DNA of 64,000 nt from Gavia stellata (taxonomy: Eukaryota > Chordata > Aves > Gaviiformes > Gaviidae), in assembly GCF_030936135.1 (NCBI RefSeq), contig NC_082604.1, positions 3,293,001 through 3,357,000 of the forward strand. The letters run 5' to 3'. Positions 15,001 through 27,000 of the stretch are shown piece by piece. Position 1 is the first letter of the stretch, and every line of letters starts with the position of its first letter. The position numbers and the translations under genes are program-made. The notes below the pieces were generated by a model. That model was not told the origin of the DNA and ran no database searches. It saw nothing but the letters and a program-made list of their open reading frames with translations.

Positions 15001-16158
15001 TCCACCTGATCTAGGTATTTATATGCAAAAGTTTTCTGGACTTCAGCGATACCACTGCTTTCTGTTTCTAAAATATCTTGGCTTTCACCCTATCAACTAC
15101 TAGGTTCGCAATACGTAGAAGAAGGGCATTCATATCCAGGCAAACAAGTTTTTCAGGTAGTCCCTAAAAATAAACAATTTATCAACATCATCAGTTTCAC
15201 GGTTCTCTTACCTAGTAAGAAATTCTAAGGGGAAAAAAAAAAAAGAGGGTAAAAAGCCCAAAACTTCAGCCCTTTTAAGCAGCATCCACGCTATACCTTT
15301 TGCATGGCATACTCTGACAAGCGGCAGGACTGGGCAACCAGCACCAACTGTTCTACTTACTCTCAGCTTTCCCCAAGGAAAGGAAACTAGTGGCAGTTGT
15401 CAGACCCCTTTCCGCAACACCAGCGCCCTGCCCACAGATGCAACACATCGGCCTCCTCCCTGCAGCAAAAGCCAAGGAGGCCGTGTCGTGAGATGCCGAA
15501 GAGCCACTACGAGAAAGATCAGCCCTTGGCCACCAAAACAAGACCCAGTTGCAGGCGAAGGGAGGGGGCACGCTTGGCAGGCTGCTGAGAGACCCTCCTC
15601 TGCCCTGCAGCAGCGTGGTGATCGCAGCTCAGACCAGCGCCAGCCAACCCTCCTTTCGCCGAGCAGGAGTTTCGCAGGGACCAAAAACGTTTACAGGAGG
15701 GCAGCTGAGGAGCGTAAGTCGTGCCAACGGGTAAAAATACTTTCCGACGAGGCAGCACCTTTCACAAGAATGGGAACAGGCTCCTCGGGAAAGGGGGGGA
15801 TGCCGCTGCGAAGAGAAACCCCCCTCTGGGAAGAAGTTGTTGCGACAGGGGCAGGCACGAGGGAACGGGCGCCCCACCGACGCCCGTGTCAGCCCTGCGG
15901 CCCACCACGGCCCGCCGGGCCCCCTCCCGCCCCCGGGGCCGGCCCGCCGGGCCCCCCGCCACCACACAAAGGGGCCCGGCAGGTGCCGGGGGCCCCGCGC
16001 ACCCCGCGGCCCGGCCCCCGCGAAGGCCAAGGTCAGGCCGAGCCCAGCGGCAGGCGGGCGCCCCCCCCGGCGGCCGCGCTAACGGGCGGCGGCGCAGGGG
16101 CCGCGGCACTCACCGAGAGGACGCTCATGCGGAGCGGCGCCTCCAGCACGCACGCCAT
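1..16158 (-). CDS. ARMC8: ARMC8, armadillo repeat-containing protein 8 (5' part of the gene, exons 1-3, exon 3 cut by the window edge)
   Basis: Three minus-strand exons (16158-16114, 13859-13783 and 50-1) splice in frame into the N-terminus of ARMC8. Exon 1 reads [15 protein letters not shown], exon 2 continues [15 protein letters not shown], and exon 3 gives [16 protein letters not shown]. As I recall the human protein, this is near-identical (human begins MACLLETPIRMSVLS). All junctions have GT..AG ends and matching phase: exon 1 ends in phase 0 and exon 2 ends two bases into an Ile codon completed by exon 3. About 57 residues are present; the armadillo repeats lie beyond the left edge. From family knowledge, ARMC8 is the GID5-type scaffold of the CTLH E3 ubiquitin ligase, holding substrate receptors against the RanBP9-containing core, and is found in nucleus and cytoplasm. 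The promoter is a CpG island. The next gene upstream, DBR1, lies on the same strand. Confidence 0.95.
7926..7942. repeat. Short (CA)n microsatellite in ARMC8 intron 2
   Basis: About eight CA units flanked by C runs. It is a simple sequence repeat with no other visible role. Confidence 0.8.
12831..12872 (+). repeat. Two-copy short direct repeat in ARMC8 intron 2
   Basis: The string AGCCCTTATGAGCAGTGGA recurs 23 bases later with one substitution (GAGGAG for GAGCAG). It is a small local duplication without recognisable coding meaning. Confidence 0.7.
13783..13859 (-). CDS. ARMC8: ARMC8 coding exon 2
   Basis: A 77-nt exon read on the minus strand. The acceptor CTCCGCAG lies immediately upstream and the donor GTAAGT downstream (plus-strand 13777-13782). 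It encodes [20 protein letters not shown] and then VLQGV plus two bases of an Ile codon. Leu occurs in FDLDPQ where I recall Pro in human. It is flanked by a 2.25 kb intron 1 and a 13.7 kb intron 2. Confidence 0.95.
13860..16113 (-). other. ARMC8: ARMC8 intron 1
   Basis: Bounded by the GTGAGT donor of exon 1 and the CTCCGCAG acceptor of exon 2. Its 5' third, read on the minus strand, is GC-rich CpG-island sequence (about 15.4-16.1 kb) that produces long chance open frames on both strands rich in Pro, Arg, Gly and Ala. The rest is AT-rich. No other exon is recognised. Confidence 0.85.
16114..16158 (-). CDS. ARMC8: ARMC8 coding exon 1
   Basis: Fifteen codons from the ATG at 16158-16156, ending ...MSVLS, followed by a consensus GTGAGT donor read on the minus strand (plus-strand ACTCAC at 16108-16113). 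The ATG has A at -3 and G at +4. The second Met, at codon 11, is also conserved in human as I recall it, so a shorter start is possible. It lies inside a CpG island. Confidence 0.95.
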
Positions 16159-16373
16159 CTTGGCGGACGCAGCAGCACCAGCAGCTCCGGCGGCGGCGCC
16201 CTCACGCTCGCGCGCGCGCCGCTGCCGCCGCCGGCGGGCACGGCCTCATGGCGGAGCGCAGCGCCGCCGGGCGGGGGGGGGGGGGAAGGCGGCGGGGCGG
16301 GGCGCCGCGGCCTCGCGCCCAGCGAATCGGCCGACGCCGAAACCCCGCTACCTTCCGCCAGCCCGCCGCCCAG

Positions 16374-16383
16374 GCGCATGCGC
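16374..16383. promoter_or_regulatory. Candidate NRF1 site (GCGCATGCGC)
   Basis: A perfect palindrome matching the core of the NRF1 consensus, about 215 bases upstream of the ARMC8 ATG in the CpG island. A second identical core lies at 16444-16453. Binding is inferred from the motif only. Confidence 0.5.
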
Positions 16384-16443
16384 CCCTCCCGCCCCGCCGC
16401 GGCGATCAACGGGGTGGCCCCGCCTCCCGCCCTCGATCGCCGC

Positions 16444-16453
16444 GCGCATGCGC
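16444..16453. promoter_or_regulatory. Candidate NRF1 site (GCGCATGCGC), second copy
   Basis: The same 10-base palindrome, 70 bases further from ARMC8 than the first. Paired NRF1 sites are common in TATA-less housekeeping promoters; the motif is seen and binding is inferred. Confidence 0.5.
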
Positions 16454-16680
16454 CTCTCGCCACCGCCCACCCGGACCGGCGGCGGCCGTCAGCCAGGCGG
16501 GCGCTGCGCGCACGCGCGGGGCAGGGCGCGGCCGCCGGCGGGCGCGAGCCCGAGCCCGTCCCGAGCGCTCCCCTTTGCGGCGGGAAGCGCTGCCTCCGCC
16601 GTGCCCGCGGGCCTCGGGACGGGTGAAGCCGTCTGCGGAGGCGCAGGCAGCTCAGGGGACGGGCTCAGCCCTGGTTACGT

Positions 16681-19600
16681 GCCACAGCTCTCGCAGCTCC
16701 GTTCTCTCAGCCCCGCTGCGGGGTGAACCCCCCCGCCCTCCTGACTTCGTCTGGGTGAAGCCCCGGCACTGAGGCGGGGGGGGCCTGGCCTGACCACAGG
16801 CTTCTCACACGGCACCCTCACACTGCTGTTCCTCTCGGCCCCGTTCCACAGCCCCACAACAGCCTGACCTTACTTTATTCCCAGCAACCAGGTTTAGCTT
16901 CGCTACCTTCTATGCTGGCTGCACTGGTGGAAGTCATAGAGTTTTACGGATCCTTCTGACACATCCTTATGCTGGGCCTTGCCCCGGTGTGCGTGGAGCA
17001 ACTGGAACACAGTGAGGACGGTGTGAGTGGGGCGGGGGTTGGCGATTCATTCCCACCGGGTATATGGAGAGCTGGAGAGTCGTTGAGAACCATCAACTCA
17101 GGCGCAATCTTCATCGGGGACACAGGCACGGCCCCCCACTTCCCATCCTCGGCCTTGCTGTACCTAAAATGGATGGTTTGGGTTCTTTTTGTTGCTTTCA
17201 TGAATTTGTTTGGATTGGGTTTTTGCAGAAAACACCCCCAAAAACCCAGGACTTCACTCAGTTTTGCTATAGACTTCTGTAAGATCTGATATTTTAGTAT
17301 TAGCCCCCCCTGCTATTTCACATGTCGAGGCATAGGGATACTAATTCTATGAACTCGTTGCTCCTGAAGACAGAATCAAGTGCAGGGGGAGGATAGTAAG
17401 AACACATGTCAGGATTCACAAGGTCAACTTCCACTACTGAGGTAAATGCAGGTTCGCCATCTGTCAGAGATTGCAGAGGATAACAGGAGCACAATAAACA
17501 TACTTTGGGATGCTGCCACAAGTTGACTTTAATAGCTTTAATGTTATTAAAAATACTCCACTTCTCATGGAAAAAAAAAAGCTATACCCCTTTTCTTAGT
17601 TTGTTTTTCTCCGAGGAGATTAATAACATGCTTTGAACAAAATACCCATGTGCTGACCTGGAATGAAAGAGGTTAACACTTTTCTTAAGAACTTTATCGG
17701 TAACAGCAAAAACATTTTTCAATTAAGTGCAAGTTGCATATACTGAAAAATCTGTGATTATAACTTGTACAACGGTCTGACAGAGAAACATTTTCCAGAT
17801 GTTTCTCACCAAAATTTAGAAAGTCAAAAGTTTTCAGAAAGACTTTAAAGCTTCCTTTTAAAAGGGGACTGAAGACTGGGTCTTGGAAAGCGATTAAACT
17901 TTGTCAGCTTCCCCTAGCGTTTTACATACTTTTTGGAGTATTTGGCCTTCTTCACTGTGGAAGCTTCAAGTTCAGAGCTTCAGCCGAATTCTACATGCAA
18001 CAGAGGGTCTTGCTGACAGGTAAAATCCATAATGGACGAGAGCACAGTAGAGCTGGACACTTCAAACTGCTAAGAGGGTGCGAACAACTACAAGAAAGGG
18101 CACAGTAACTATATAGATCAAACATGGTTTGTACTCAAAAAAAATTTGTTAAGTATATCTACCAGCTGCACTCTGTTCAATGGATGCTGAAACACTTAAT
18201 TAAAAAAAAAATTTTAAAGATTCAAAAAAATCAGTATTTTATCTTGTCAAAGTCTCCTGTTTTCTAGAAAGCCAAAACACATTTAGCAGGAAGGGGAGGA
18301 CAGAGGACAACACAGGACAGAACAATTTGCTTTAAAAAACATATGAAGTCAGTCTAAAAAGTCTATTACATGTAACATACATCTTCCACTCCAGTTCATG
18401 TAGAATTCGACAGCTGAATACCATGCTCAGATTTCTTGGGAGACTTTTCAAGTTCATAACACGATTTATACTTAAAATACTTTATTTCCATTATAGTCTT
18501 CAGATCATGAGGCATGCTTAAGATTTTAGCATTGCAAACCCAGGACCCTTAACGATACTGAACTATCTTCAGTAATCTCACTGATAGTTCACAGCTACTT
18601 TAGATAACCTGAGAGTTACACCAAAGACTTCCACTTTTTCATCACATCATACCACAGTTCTGTTTGGTGGGTGTTCTGACAGGTGAGCAGGCATAGAGAG
18701 ATACAGGAGCAGTATTAAGAAGGCGCAACTAATAATGTAGTAAACAAGACAGAGTCCTCTGGAAAAAAAACCCAGGATGTTAATGGCATCAACCCACCAG
18801 CGTAAAGCCGTTAATCAGAACTGTGGAGAGCACTAGTTTTGCCATTTTTTAGCTCTTGAATACTTACACGCATTTAGTTTTCACAGTGAACTGCTGACAG
18901 GAGAGGAACCAAGAATCCCAGAATGTGGAAGCGATTTTAAAGACGGAAGTCCTGACCTTAGAGTGTTTCCCTGCTACATAACTCACACTCACCAATCCAT
19001 TTCACTCACAGCTCCCTGTGCAGTTCCCTCTTCCTGTCAGGATGCTTTCTTCTTCACAGTGCCTGTGCCTTAAAGGAGCAAAACCACACAGGAGCTACCT
19101 CTGCTCTCAAGGGCAGCACAGTCACGAGGAAGTCCTGCTCCATCTGGACTCCGAAAGCTCACCACAGACCACCAGCAGAACTTGACTGTAAGACTAATGA
19201 GTCTAAAGCCATATGCTATAGTTCTTGAAAACATTGTCATTTTCATGACTTCAGGAAGCTTTGTGATCCTCACGCAGCCTTTTAGGTCAAAGGAGTGCAA
19301 TTTGTTTGCTAATAATTCAGGGCAAACTAGAACAGTAAAAAGAAAACTTCCAAGAGGATCTATATTCTGGCAGCTGCTGTTCTCCCTCAGCTGAAGTTTA
19401 TGATGGTACTTTGGAAGATTCCAAATTCAGTTGCAGGAATCTGGCTAGTAACACACTACTGAAAAGAAGTGACAGGTGAAAACTTAGGCTAATGATAATG
19501 GCAGGCATTACTGTCTCAAGCAACTGATAAACATCACATCAACCACCTTATATGAAAATACAACACAGTCTTAATTAGTAAGCATTGAGATAGTGATGGT

Positions 19601-19915
19601 GTCCACATTTAAGAAGCTGTTCATCCTAACTACTTGCATTTTAGTTTTAAGACATGGTTCTCAAGTTTTAAGAAACAGCCCGCAAGTGAGTTTTTAAAAA
19701 ACAGAGATGCACTCTCCCACGGTCCCCATAAAACTGTCATGATTCAAATGAAGAGACTTGGTTCCCCATCAAAATGGTAATTAAAAGCCAATACTGGACA
19801 ATACACATTGTTTTGTTTATGAACACAAAGTTTTTCTATGACATGAATATCGCCAGAAACAAAAATCTTCACTCTTCTATTGCTGTTTTGTTATCATGAG
19901 AATTCTATTTTCAAA
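16681..19915. other. Intergenic stretch between ARMC8 promoter and DBR1 3' end
   Basis: About 3.2 kb beyond the CpG island. Composition falls to AT-rich after about 16.9 kb. No coding exon, RNA gene or clear transposable element was recognised. The right part may belong to a long DBR1 3' UTR if distal polyadenylation is used. Confidence 0.7.
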
Positions 19916-19921
19916 TTTATT
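19916..19921 (-). terminator. DBR1: Candidate polyadenylation signal for DBR1 (AATAAA on the minus strand)
   Basis: Plus-strand TTTATT reads AATAAA on the DBR1 strand, about 470 nt past the stop codon, followed downstream by a U-rich stretch (rc of 19855-19867). A closer variant ATTAAA lies at 20219-20224, about 170 nt past the stop. Which one is used cannot be decided from sequence alone. Confidence 0.4.
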
Positions 19922-20390
19922 TCACAGAGTTATTGCATATGCTACTTTGTATTAAAAGTTCAGTATAAAACAAGACAAAAGCAATAAAATCAAATCATTC
20001 AGTCTTGTAAGTCAGACATCCTCTCACCTTAACTTGAGTTATAGTTTAAGAGTTCTTTCCTTGTTAAACAAGCACGGTGAATCTTGTTTAGCAGTACAGC
20101 TGAAGATACGTAGTATACTCTAATAACCAAGAACTGAAGCAAAAGCAACTGATTATACATGAGCTTTAAATCCTTTGACGAAGTACTTTGTTGGAAATGC
20201 CTACTTCTGACTTACATGTTTAATCTGGATAAATCTTCTTCCCTGCGAGAGGTACATACAGCCTCTTCAGCTTAAGAAAGTAACATGAGTAAGATCAAGT
20301 AACATTAAAAGCACGAGTAGTCCACCACAGTTCTCACCACCTTCCCATAAAAAGGTGCGGAGAGAACTTATTTATACATTATATGAAGTA

Positions 20391-21069
20391 TTATTCTGTT
20401 TTATCTTCATCCTCTGCAGCATAGATAGCTTGATTCCTTCTCTTAATTTTTTTAATGCCACTGTTTCCATTTTCATTACCACCAATGCGCTTTAATGGTC
20501 TCTCATTTAAGCTCTTCTCTTCCACCTGCTTACTCACACCAGATTTCTCCAGTTCCTCGTTAGTGGAATCCATAGTATCATCAGATGATACCGCCATGGA
20601 ATCTGGCATGATCCGGATGTCAGAAAAACTTGCAGAAAAGTCAGGAGGATGATCAGGGGAAGGGTCTACAGAACATGTACTCAAGTCTTCATCGCCACCT
20701 TCTTCATCCAGCATTATTTCATCTGGGTTAATGGATGAAAGTCCAGAATTATCTGTATTATATTCACTGGGTTCCTCTGCTGACCCAGTACTGTCCATCT
20801 CCTCTTCCTCCTCCTCCTCCTCATAATCGCCTCGTACTGCGCCCTCTTCTTTAGCTTGCTGGATCCTGTCATTGATGTCAGTGAGGCCAAACTGGGCACA
20901 AAACTCAGTGGTCTGTGGATTGATGATATGAACTGGTTCCATGTGTTTTTGGGGCTTGCTGGGATCATAACAAGCAGCCGTCAATGTGAAGTTACAAGGA
21001 ATTTTAAGGTTATGATTCAGCTCTTCTAACACCTCTTTGATGGCTTCTTCTGTCGCACTGTAATCCCAC
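20391..21069 (-). CDS. DBR1: DBR1 coding exon 8 (terminal)
   Basis: 679 nt of coding sequence after a TTATTTAG acceptor. It begins (K)[20 protein letters not shown] and ends ...[12 protein letters not shown] with TAA at 20393-20391. It encodes the end of the conserved C-terminal domain and the whole acidic, low-complexity tail. The plus-strand (CTC)n-like run near 20800-20822 is the poly-Glu codons. Confidence 0.95.
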
Positions 21070-24000
21070 CTAAATAAGCGTATAAAGTTAAGTGCAGCTA
21101 GTCAAAAGGTATTTCCTGTTCCCGCTGCAAAGAGAAACTTTTAAAGATGGATAATAAATTCATCTTACAGCAACACCTAATTCCTCAAATGATTTTTCAG
21201 GCAAGTATATTGCCTTTGGTCAATACTGAGATTCCCCTCTCCCCACCACGGATCTGTGTATTGTGACAAGCCACCCGATAAGCGTTCACGCGCCCACCCC
21301 CATAATCCAGCCTGACTTTCAGTCTCACAGCATAACTGGCAAGATGATCAGCCACCAGGTATTTTTTGCCCCTCAAATGGTGGTACTTAAGTTAGCAAAA
21401 CAAAACTAACTGCCTGTGTAGAGCAGGAAAGAAGTTGTATGCTCTAGAGTACAGCTCTTGTCACCATCCCCTTGGGTTTTCCAAGGCATTTAGGAAGAAC
21501 TACAGGCGTTATAGGCTGCAGAACAGAGAAACACAACTCTTAAGATAAGTTTACTTCCAGTCCAGCAAAATCACACTTTCCTCTCTACTTTGCACACAAC
21601 TTACTTTGCATGGAGGCCATTCTTTTCAGGCATATTCCATGAGCTCTGAGTCACATTAACGAGACTGTTGGTGGCCTTGAGGACTGCAATCCACTCAGCA
21701 TCATACTCCAGTGAGTCACCTGCACTAGGATCATGCTCTATGTCTATTATCTGTTTAAAAAAAAAAAAAAAAAACCAAACAGAAAACAGATAAGGTGAGT
21801 TATTTCTCTTCACACCAGAAACTGATTAAAAGTCTAAAGTGTTACTTGCATGGTACAGAGTTTTAATTAACTTTCAAGTACACTGAGCTAGCGGTCTCAA
21901 ACAAGTCCTCTCAAGTTAGCCCTACATAAAAATTTATAGCAATAAGGGAGTAAGAAAGGGCAATCGACAAAGGTAAAAGGCATTTCTGTATTTTAGCTTA
22001 CAGCAATTAAGAAGCAGAACACCGTCCTCCCTACTGCCAGCTTTGGACAGTTATACAACTTAGAAACCAGAATTTGCCTACTCTTAAGTTCATGCTGCCT
22101 TCTAAGCGGAAATACCTCAAGAATTGGTAGCAACAGTTATTCTGCTGTATAAACAAGCATTCTTAGCACAGCAACAACACTACCGTGAAATGTTTTTAAA
22201 CTTTCAACAGCTGACGAATTGAAATCCAAACCACTTTGTCTTCAGTGACATTAACCTGAATCAAACCATTTGGTTTAGCCAAACTGACCTAGTCAGGCTC
22301 TGATTTTAAATAATCCATAAAGTAATTCAACCTTTTAAGGTAGTTTTAGGAAGGGAAAGAGAAAAAAAAAAAAAGGATCACTTTAAACCAGAGCTACACA
22401 CAGGTGGATCACCACACTGCTGGAGGTAGTACTACTCCAGATCAGTTTTGCTACAGGATTTTAAGTCTGGACTAGCACCCCAGTGTACCTTTGCAGAAGT
22501 CCAGCCTCATACTCTCTCCCATCTTCAAAAGGTAGCTACTAGGGCAAATGGATCCCACCACACATCCAAAGGACAGATAATGAACCATCTTCCCTTTAAG
22601 CTGACAAATAAAGGTTACTTTAAAGTAAGACTACTAAAGCACTTGACCGCATTTGAAGAACATGCTGTCAGCAGCTCCCTCTCGTAGCAAAGGATTTTAG
22701 ATTCATCCATTTGAGATGGCACCCCAGGCAGCATGCACAGGCCACCAACAGGAACATTGTTTTGCTCTTGGCAAATCAGTTTGGCACTCAGGTTGAAAAT
22801 TCCCACAACCCAGACCTCCTACTTGGCCACTGCCCTTCCTAGCCAAGATACGCCAAGGTGGAAGGAAATGGTAGGATTGAGCAAACACCGCACCTGCATG
22901 ACAGGACACAAGCTCTGCTTATTTCAAGACAATATTATACAAAGACTATTCCACACGTGCACCATTCCTAGTTTCTTTCCAATTCCTCCATTTATCGGAA
23001 CTATTCTTCAGCTTATATCTAAGCAGAGCACTCAGCAGTCCAGACAAGTGAAAAAGTGAAAACCCACTGCACGTGGTCATCACCTGCAGAAAGTCTCTGT
23101 GCGGCAGGCATTTATCCAGAGCCAGAAACTTTGTTGCTTTTGGCAGCTCTTCTTTGGAGTTTGTCTAGGAAACAAATGGTGTTAAGACAGTCATTAGCAC
23201 TTCTATGAAATTTGACCATTCTAAACAAGTTAGATTTAAAGGTATAATTTATACAGAAAAAGACTTTCTGAAATAGAAAATCAGCGTGGGATTATAAGAA
23301 AGGGATGGAGGGACAAAGAGGAAGACAGACTTCACTGGAAGTCTAACAGAAGCTGGATGCAGATGACAGCAAGATAAAGCAAAAGCCACATTTCATCCAT
23401 AACCAAGGCAGCTGAGCACACCCAGCCTTGCGGCAAAAAGAAAAACTTTAACATAATTGGAAACAGACTTCTTGAGTCCTAGAAGGTCTAGAGTTACATT
23501 TTTACAGCTAAATAACTTGTAAATAGGAATAGTACGTCACACCACTTTCAGGAATAACTCAAACCAAGAGAAGTTTCAACCTACAGGGGCTGGTTTTTGG
23601 CTTTGCCCAGGCCACCAGACAACTTCATCTACCAAGCCTTGCTACAGGCATCCTCCCATCCCCAGTTAACCACTATCTTCTTTCCTGTCGCTTCTCTGTC
23701 GCCTTATTTTGAAGTTGTCTCCTTCCCAATAAAGTGGGAAAGAGAGTGCTTTCCTATAAACTTAAATTAAGACGTTTCAAGTGCAGTGATGTTAGCTATT
23801 TCATGCTGTCCCTGAAAACGATTAGGTAGTTACACCACTGATTTGTAAAATCTCTAACTTATATAAGCTAGTCGTCTTAACAGCACTTAATGTTTTGTGG
23901 CTTAAGCTGAGTTTTAATAACTGAGCAAAAACATTAAGTTGCTTTTCTGGACGTGATTACCTGCATTGGAATTCTAAAGTGTGCTTGGGACACGTATATT

Positions 24001-27000
24001 CTTGAATTTTTTTTCCCCTTTACCTGGTGTTGCATGAAAGCTGCAAATTTAACATGAAGATGTGCTGAGAACCAGTAGGTGGGTTTCAGATGCTGCAGAA
24101 GCTCTGAAGCAGCAGGGCTTCCTAATGTGTTGCTCTCCACTTCTTGACGGAAGAAGGATTTCATTTTAAGAAGCTGTTTCTTGTTTCCATAGTGATATAT
24201 GCTCCTTGGCCAGTCATGTGACATAAATATATCAATTGGACGCTTTAACTGTCAAGCCAAAATGCATGGGGTGTAAATAAAATACATATGATAAAGAAGT
24301 TTTGAAATTACATAGCACAAGATGGAACACGTGCAACACGTTCTACCTCAGATCAATACAGAGCTAGCTGTGACCAATAGCCTCACTTTCAAAGCAAGTA
24401 AGCGTACAACTGAGCCCCATCTTTCAGGTGGCCTTTGAAGTTGTCAAGGAACTCTAGTTTCCACGGTTTGTACTACACTTTCTTGGGACAGTCAGCTATG
24501 TTTTCTATACACTGCCTTATAAAAGGGATCATATCATCACAGTAAGTGTCAAGCACTCAGAAGACTCTTAAAAATTACAGCTATAGAGCAAGTTCTCTAC
24601 CCACAATCAAAGGCATCTTCTTCCTCATGAAATTTTTAAAAGCTTTGTTTACAAGGGATAATGGCTAAGCACGATATTCCTCCTCAAAGGAAGCACCCCA
24701 CAGAAGTCTAATCAATGTCTTAAGTACATCTTGGTTCAATATTCAACCTATTTCCATCAGCTGTATCAGAACACACTTGTAGATGAAAGCCGAGTCCAGC
24801 TAATAAGAAATTCACAGTGAAATGCATCAACTCTTTACCACGACAGCAAACCTTTGTCCTACGTTCAGCATCACTGCATCTACTGAACACTTAAGTGTGC
24901 AACTGCAACCCCAATAATAATTCACAAGATGCTTATAAATACATGCATTCACACCACGACCTCAGCCAAAGGGAGCAGCCCTTGTGACAAAGCAGGGAGT
25001 AGGCAATAGCTCAAAAAAAAGCTAATCTGTCCTTTGAATTTCTTGCCCTGGAGTCAAAAATACTTCAGCCACAGAAATTCAGGATCAGCTTATCCAGCTG
25101 GTTCAATTTTGATTAGTTAACTTGGTACCAACCAGCCTATATGTTAGACAAGGTAGCATCCATCTTCCTAAAGCTAACCTAAAGCTGGAACAGAGGTGTA
25201 TAGTTAGAGTACCTCCCATTCTGTGAATTTTATCCAATTAAAAAAAAAACCAACAGCAATAACAACAAAAAACCACTCCTGCCTGTGCCTGATTCTGATC
25301 AAATTAGCACTGCTACGCAAAGCGTTGGAGGCGATATTCAGCAGAAACAACACTGGAATAACACCCAGCATAAAATGGCCTGTCCAGATTAGCTGGGAGT
25401 TGTTGGTAAGATTTGCCATCCAATAGCATACTTGTTCCGAGTAGCTTTAACAACTTTAAATTAATGAAAGCTATTTACTACTGTTTAAAAAAATACAATT
25501 TTCACTAACCTGCTTGAGTTTGAAGACTTCGATATTCCTCACATGGTAAGCGCTTCTAATTGTCTGCTGGTTGTATGGTGGACACTCAAAGTGGCCTGAA
25601 ACATTGGGGGGGGGGGGGGGGGGGGGGGAAGAGTAGTTGGCTGAATCAATAGTTCCCTCCTAACACTGTTTGCAAGCTAGCTTCTTGGGGTCATATAGAC
25701 ACCTAGAGCAACTCCAAATACAAGGCTGCCAATAATCAAAGGAGGTACTCTATTTCCTTTACACGAGGCTCATACCAACAGGCTGCTAACTTTTTATGTG
25801 TGAGGCAAATATGTTGTAAAAATGAGCATCTTTTCCATTCTGTGTCTTTTTTTTGTAAATATAGAAAACACAGTAATCCCGTTGTGGAAACAAAAACCAG
25901 GAGTTTGACTCCAATACTTAAAACCCAGGACCCGTCTGAAACAAGTAACTTTTGTTTTATGTGCTTAATTTCTGAATGAGGTTTGGTACCTCTCTGGTGA
26001 GATAACACCCCTCATTACTTCCCCACACCCCTTACCTCCACAGTTACGCTGCACAGCCACGTGCAATCACATATATAGAGAGATGTTTGCTGCACAGCCA
26101 TGAAACATATGTATCTACTAATATCATGGCTACACATGCGAACATGTGGCACAGCCAAAGTACATAAGATAGACGCGAACAACGGGAACAAGCAAAGGTT
26201 GGGCATCGACACAGTGAGAGCACAGAGCAAGCCTCTATGAGCAGCCAGTGATCAGAACATGTTAGGACGTAACAACTCAGACAGAGGTATAAACTAAAAG
26301 ATCACAAAGCAGTGCATGAGATCCGACTCCAGACTCAGGCCACTGAGGATGTGATTTTTTTTGTTTCTTCAGGAGTGCTGCCACCAGCCACGAAACTACA
26401 GCTTAACAGATTCAGCAGCAACTTAAACATGCCTGTAACCGCCCACAGGCACCACAGACTCTGGAAGTGCAAACATGTACCCTGTCAAAAGGGATGCAGT
26501 CTCCAACTTTGCCTTGGGACAAGAAACCTGAACGCCTAGTAGAGCTCCTACATACTCTTGAGAATGAACATAAAAATTACTTTTTAGTAGTTAGCATTAC
26601 TATCAAAAAAAGTCTCATCTCCCACATGCAATATTCAGGCATACAAACTGTATGCTTGATAACAACAAATTTAATCAGTATTATAGGTATTAGACAGAAT
26701 CAGGTGTTCTAGAAAACTAGTTCAGTACTTTGCAGCTTGAAAGCCATCTGCAAAGCTTCTCTGAAGCAGTGTATTACTAAAAATAATACTACTGTACAGT
26801 AATTGCAAGCAAGAGACTGCTATTTCATGTGTTGAGGAGATCAGAAAGACTAAACTATCTTCTATTTGCTGACACCAGGTATCATCTGTGACAAGATTTC
26901 TGTCCACCGATGGAGACCCTTCCAAGGAAGAACTTGAATACATGTACATATAACCAGGAGGAACCAATCTCAAGAGGTACTGACACTAAGCCTCAGCTCA

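Larger units (their letters stand above)
15840..16680. promoter_or_regulatory. ARMC8: CpG-island promoter of ARMC8
   Basis: A dense CpG and very GC-rich block covers ARMC8 exon 1 and several hundred bases upstream. No TATA box is visible. Two palindromic NRF1-type sites lie 5' of the start codon (listed separately). The long open frames here in several reading frames have biased Pro/Arg/Gly/Ala composition and are explained by base composition. The transcription start site is not determinable by eye. Confidence 0.85.

Noticed and set aside
15488-16772. Long open frames on both strands in the ARMC8 island (up to 412 codons)
   Set aside because: The composition is Pro/Arg/Gly/Ala-rich in several overlapping frames at once, as expected for CpG-island sequence. 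The only supported coding here is the 15-codon ARMC8 exon 1.
18908-18950. AGAATCCCAGAATG.. as a CR1 3' end in the ARMC8-DBR1 interval
   Set aside because: The resemblance covers only a dozen bases and the diagnostic downstream CR1 sequence is absent.
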